Assembly (NCBI GenBank): GCA_037953745.1
Contig: JBAKBP010003208.1
Span: 1 to 64,000, forward strand
DNA from: Lithodes maja
Taxonomy: Eukaryota > Arthropoda > Malacostraca > Decapoda > Lithodidae
Direction: 5' to 3'
Length of the DNA: 64,000 nt
Within the stretch, counting starts at the first letter, position 1; each line of letters opens with the position of its first letter. Shown in pieces: positions 62,575 through 64,000 of this stretch. The notes beneath the pieces are model-generated. The model was not told where the DNA came from. It saw only the letters and a list, made by a program, of their open reading frames with translations, and made no database searches. The position numbers and the translations under genes are program-made.

Positions 62575-64000
62575 TTAACCCCTCCAACCCGGATGACCTC
62601 ATATACGCCCATAACATACTCGGCCCGCGCAACCCGGATGGCCTCATGTACGCCCCTTGCTTTCGTGCTTGATTTTCGAAAGCCGCGCGCACATTTTGTG
62701 ATGATTGGGCGGTAGGTGGCGCCACCCGGCGTCAACGACGCCACAACAACAGTATCTACCCCGACGCCATCATGGACAGTACACCAAATAGTGATTCCGC
62801 CGTGTCCGACATCGTGCTTCCTACGACGCCCTTGATAGTGCGTCGTGCCTTACCCCGACGCCATCGCCTAAATGTGTTATCTCCCGGAGGTATTGAGATG
62901 ACTTTGAGACTTTATGAGAAAGCTGATGCCAAGCATAAGATTGATGAAGAAGTGAGTGACCACTCGAGTAATTATAAGTCGAGTGATTATGGCCATGAGA
63001 GTGATAAAGAACAATTCCTGGGATTTGCGAAAGAGTTTGAGAGTGATGAGAGTGATGAAGGTGATGTACGTGATGTACCAGTTGTTGAGGAAGCTGGTTT
63101 ACCTCAAGAAAGTGAACTTGCGAGAGTGAGTGAGTGGGAGAGTTCAAGGTCACAAACAAAATTTCGCATAAGTGACACGACTCCAAGCCCTTCCCCAGGT
63201 AAATCGCCTTTCAAGCTCCATTTCTACAAGTTAAAAATACTTGAAAAGGCGGCCGCGGCAGCTAGGGAACAAGCTAAAATAGTTGGTGAGGATGAGGCTG
63301 TGAGTGAGGGTCAGCGTGGTGACCCTTCTCGACCGCCATTGTCTCCCTTATCTACCCACGCCACCCAAGATGACCCGGATGCCCCGCATTCTTCCCCACC
63401 ACCCCCACCATTGCCAAGGGTTGAGGACCCCCCACTTTCGGCCTATTTGCCTCCTAGGTCCCCCGACAGGAGACATACTGCTGCCGAAAAGGGGAAAGGT
63501 AGAAAATATACCAAGAAAATGAAGAAAAGTAAGAGAGTTTTGTTTGAGGCTCCCGCGGCGGCGTCCACCCCTGCCGGCCCCAGCCATACGTCCCCGCAAC
63601 TTTCCCCACGGTCCTCCCCACCTCTCCCGCCTTCAACATGTCTTCCTGCAGAAGTATTTGAGGTCGCATCACCAATACCTGGGCCTAGTGAAACGGAATC
63701 ATTGCTTTCTGTGACTCGTCGCAGGCCAAGGAGCCCGGGACCTCTGGAGGACACAGCCTCACCTGTCACTCCTTCCCCACCTCGCCCACCCGCACGCCGC
63801 CCACGCATCACTGGTTCCCCGCCAGATTATGTGGGGGCCACTGATGATGAAGGGCACCGCTCTGAAGACTCTGGACATGATTACATAGGTCCACCGTCAG
63901 GGCAAGATGACCACTCTGACGATGACGATGACTATATGGACATCGACGACCCTCGACCCACCCGCTTGGCCCGGCTTCGTGCTGCCCGTCTTTCTGCCCG
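62575..64000 (+). mobile_element. TTAA-bounded insertion, piggyBac-like left end, continues off the window
   Basis: TTAA at 62575-62578 is followed by CCCCTCCAACCCGGATGACC, similar to the family E right end (CCCTCCAGCCCCGGCT). AACCCGGATGACCTCATATA and AACCCGGATGGCCTCATGTA are paired units about 46 bp apart, the same subterminal layout as the D, E, F and H ends. It interrupts the BEL integrase and carries the open frame at 62772. The right end is not visible. Confidence 0.55.
62772..64000 (+). CDS. Long acidic Ser/Pro-rich protein, open to the window edge; possible piggyBac-like transposase N-terminus
   Basis: The ATG has a good context (GCCATCATGG). An in-frame TGA lies upstream near 62668. 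The frame stays open for 409 codons with no stop at the window end. It begins MDSTPNSDSAVSDIVLPTTP and has acidic Ser/Asp clusters (EFESDESDEGD), a possible short helix (FYKLKILEKAAAAAREQ), a basic patch (KGKGRKYTKKMKKSKR) resembling a nuclear signal, long Pro/Ser-rich parts, then DHSDDDDDYMDIDD and an Arg-rich end. No catalytic domain is visible. PiggyBac transposases often start with an acidic disordered region, and the TTAA-bounded context agrees, but a captured gene or unrelated ORF cannot be excluded. Confidence 0.5.
   Translation, partial: MDSTPNSDSAVSDIVLPTTPLIVRRALPRRHRLNVLSPGGIEMTLRLYEKADAKHKIDEEVSDHSSNYKSSDYGHESDKEQFLGFAKEFESDESDEGDVRDVPVVEEAGLPQESELARVSEWESSRSQTKFRISDTTPSPSPGKSPFKLHFYKLKILEKAAAAAREQAKIVGEDEAVSEGQRGDPSRPPLSPLSTHATQDDPDAPHSSPPPPPLPRVEDPPLSAYLPPRSPDRRHTAAEKGKGRKYTKKMKKSKRVLFEAPAAASTPAGPSHTSPQLSPRSSPPLPPSTCLPAEVFEVASPIPGPSETESLLSVTRRRPRSPGPLEDTASPVTPSPPRPPARRPRITGSPPDYVGATDDEGHRSEDSGHDYIGPPSGQDDHSDDDDDYMDIDDPRPTRLARLRAARLSA

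Overview
The window is eukaryotic nuclear DNA from an animal, most likely an arthropod and plausibly a decapod crustacean. That taxonomic guess is inference: it rests on the mix of CR1/L2-like and RTE-like LINEs, a BEL/Pao element, piggyBac-like and pogo/Tigger-like debris and long microsatellites. There are no prokaryotic features. I find no convincing complete host gene; one splice-bounded open segment (41634-41790) is the best host-exon candidate. Almost everything else recognisable is transposon, in nested layers.

Left part (1-22 kb). Two divergent CR1-like LINEs lie on the + strand: LINE1 (about 3.47-8.25 kb, both ORFs open) and LINE2 (about 16.1-20.3 kb, ORF2 intact, ORF1 cut at its 5' end). 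Both encode an SGNH-hydrolase-like ORF1 and an endonuclease plus reverse transcriptase ORF2, and both end in the same roughly 60-bp tail with TTCTTATG repeats. Around them are an RTE-like pseudogene ending in (GAT)n, tRNA-like SINE pieces and many short TTAA-bounded elements, several nested or abutting.

Middle (22-46 kb). This part holds a near-identical truncated LINE1 copy (25.4-27.1 kb), a more diverged one (29.8-31.4 kb), L2-like fragments, a second RTE-like family with (GATA)n tails, a minus-strand RTE copy (38.0-40.7 kb), a minus-strand CR1/L2-like pseudogene (36.3-37.5 kb) and a minus-strand LINE3 pseudogene bracketed by SINEs (42.0-46.1 kb).

47-54 kb. LINE4 (ORF1 and ORF2 both open) is followed by SINE-B, a truncated LINE3 and SINE-A. 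Each unit is separated from the next by a (CA)n tract. LINE3, LINE4 and both SINE types end in the same kind of hairpin plus a short duplicated motif, which suggests one retrotransposition clan that shares 3' recognition and targets CA microsatellites.

54-64 kb. A BEL/Pao LTR retrotransposon (putative LTR at 55.4 kb, gag-pol from 57932) has a Tigger-like element in its leader, point and deletion damage in its enzymes, two frameshifts in integrase and a TTAA-bounded insertion at 62575. That insertion carries a frame from 62772 that stays open to the window edge. It encodes a long acidic, Ser/Pro-rich protein and may be the start of an autonomous piggyBac-like element related to the small TTAA elements elsewhere.
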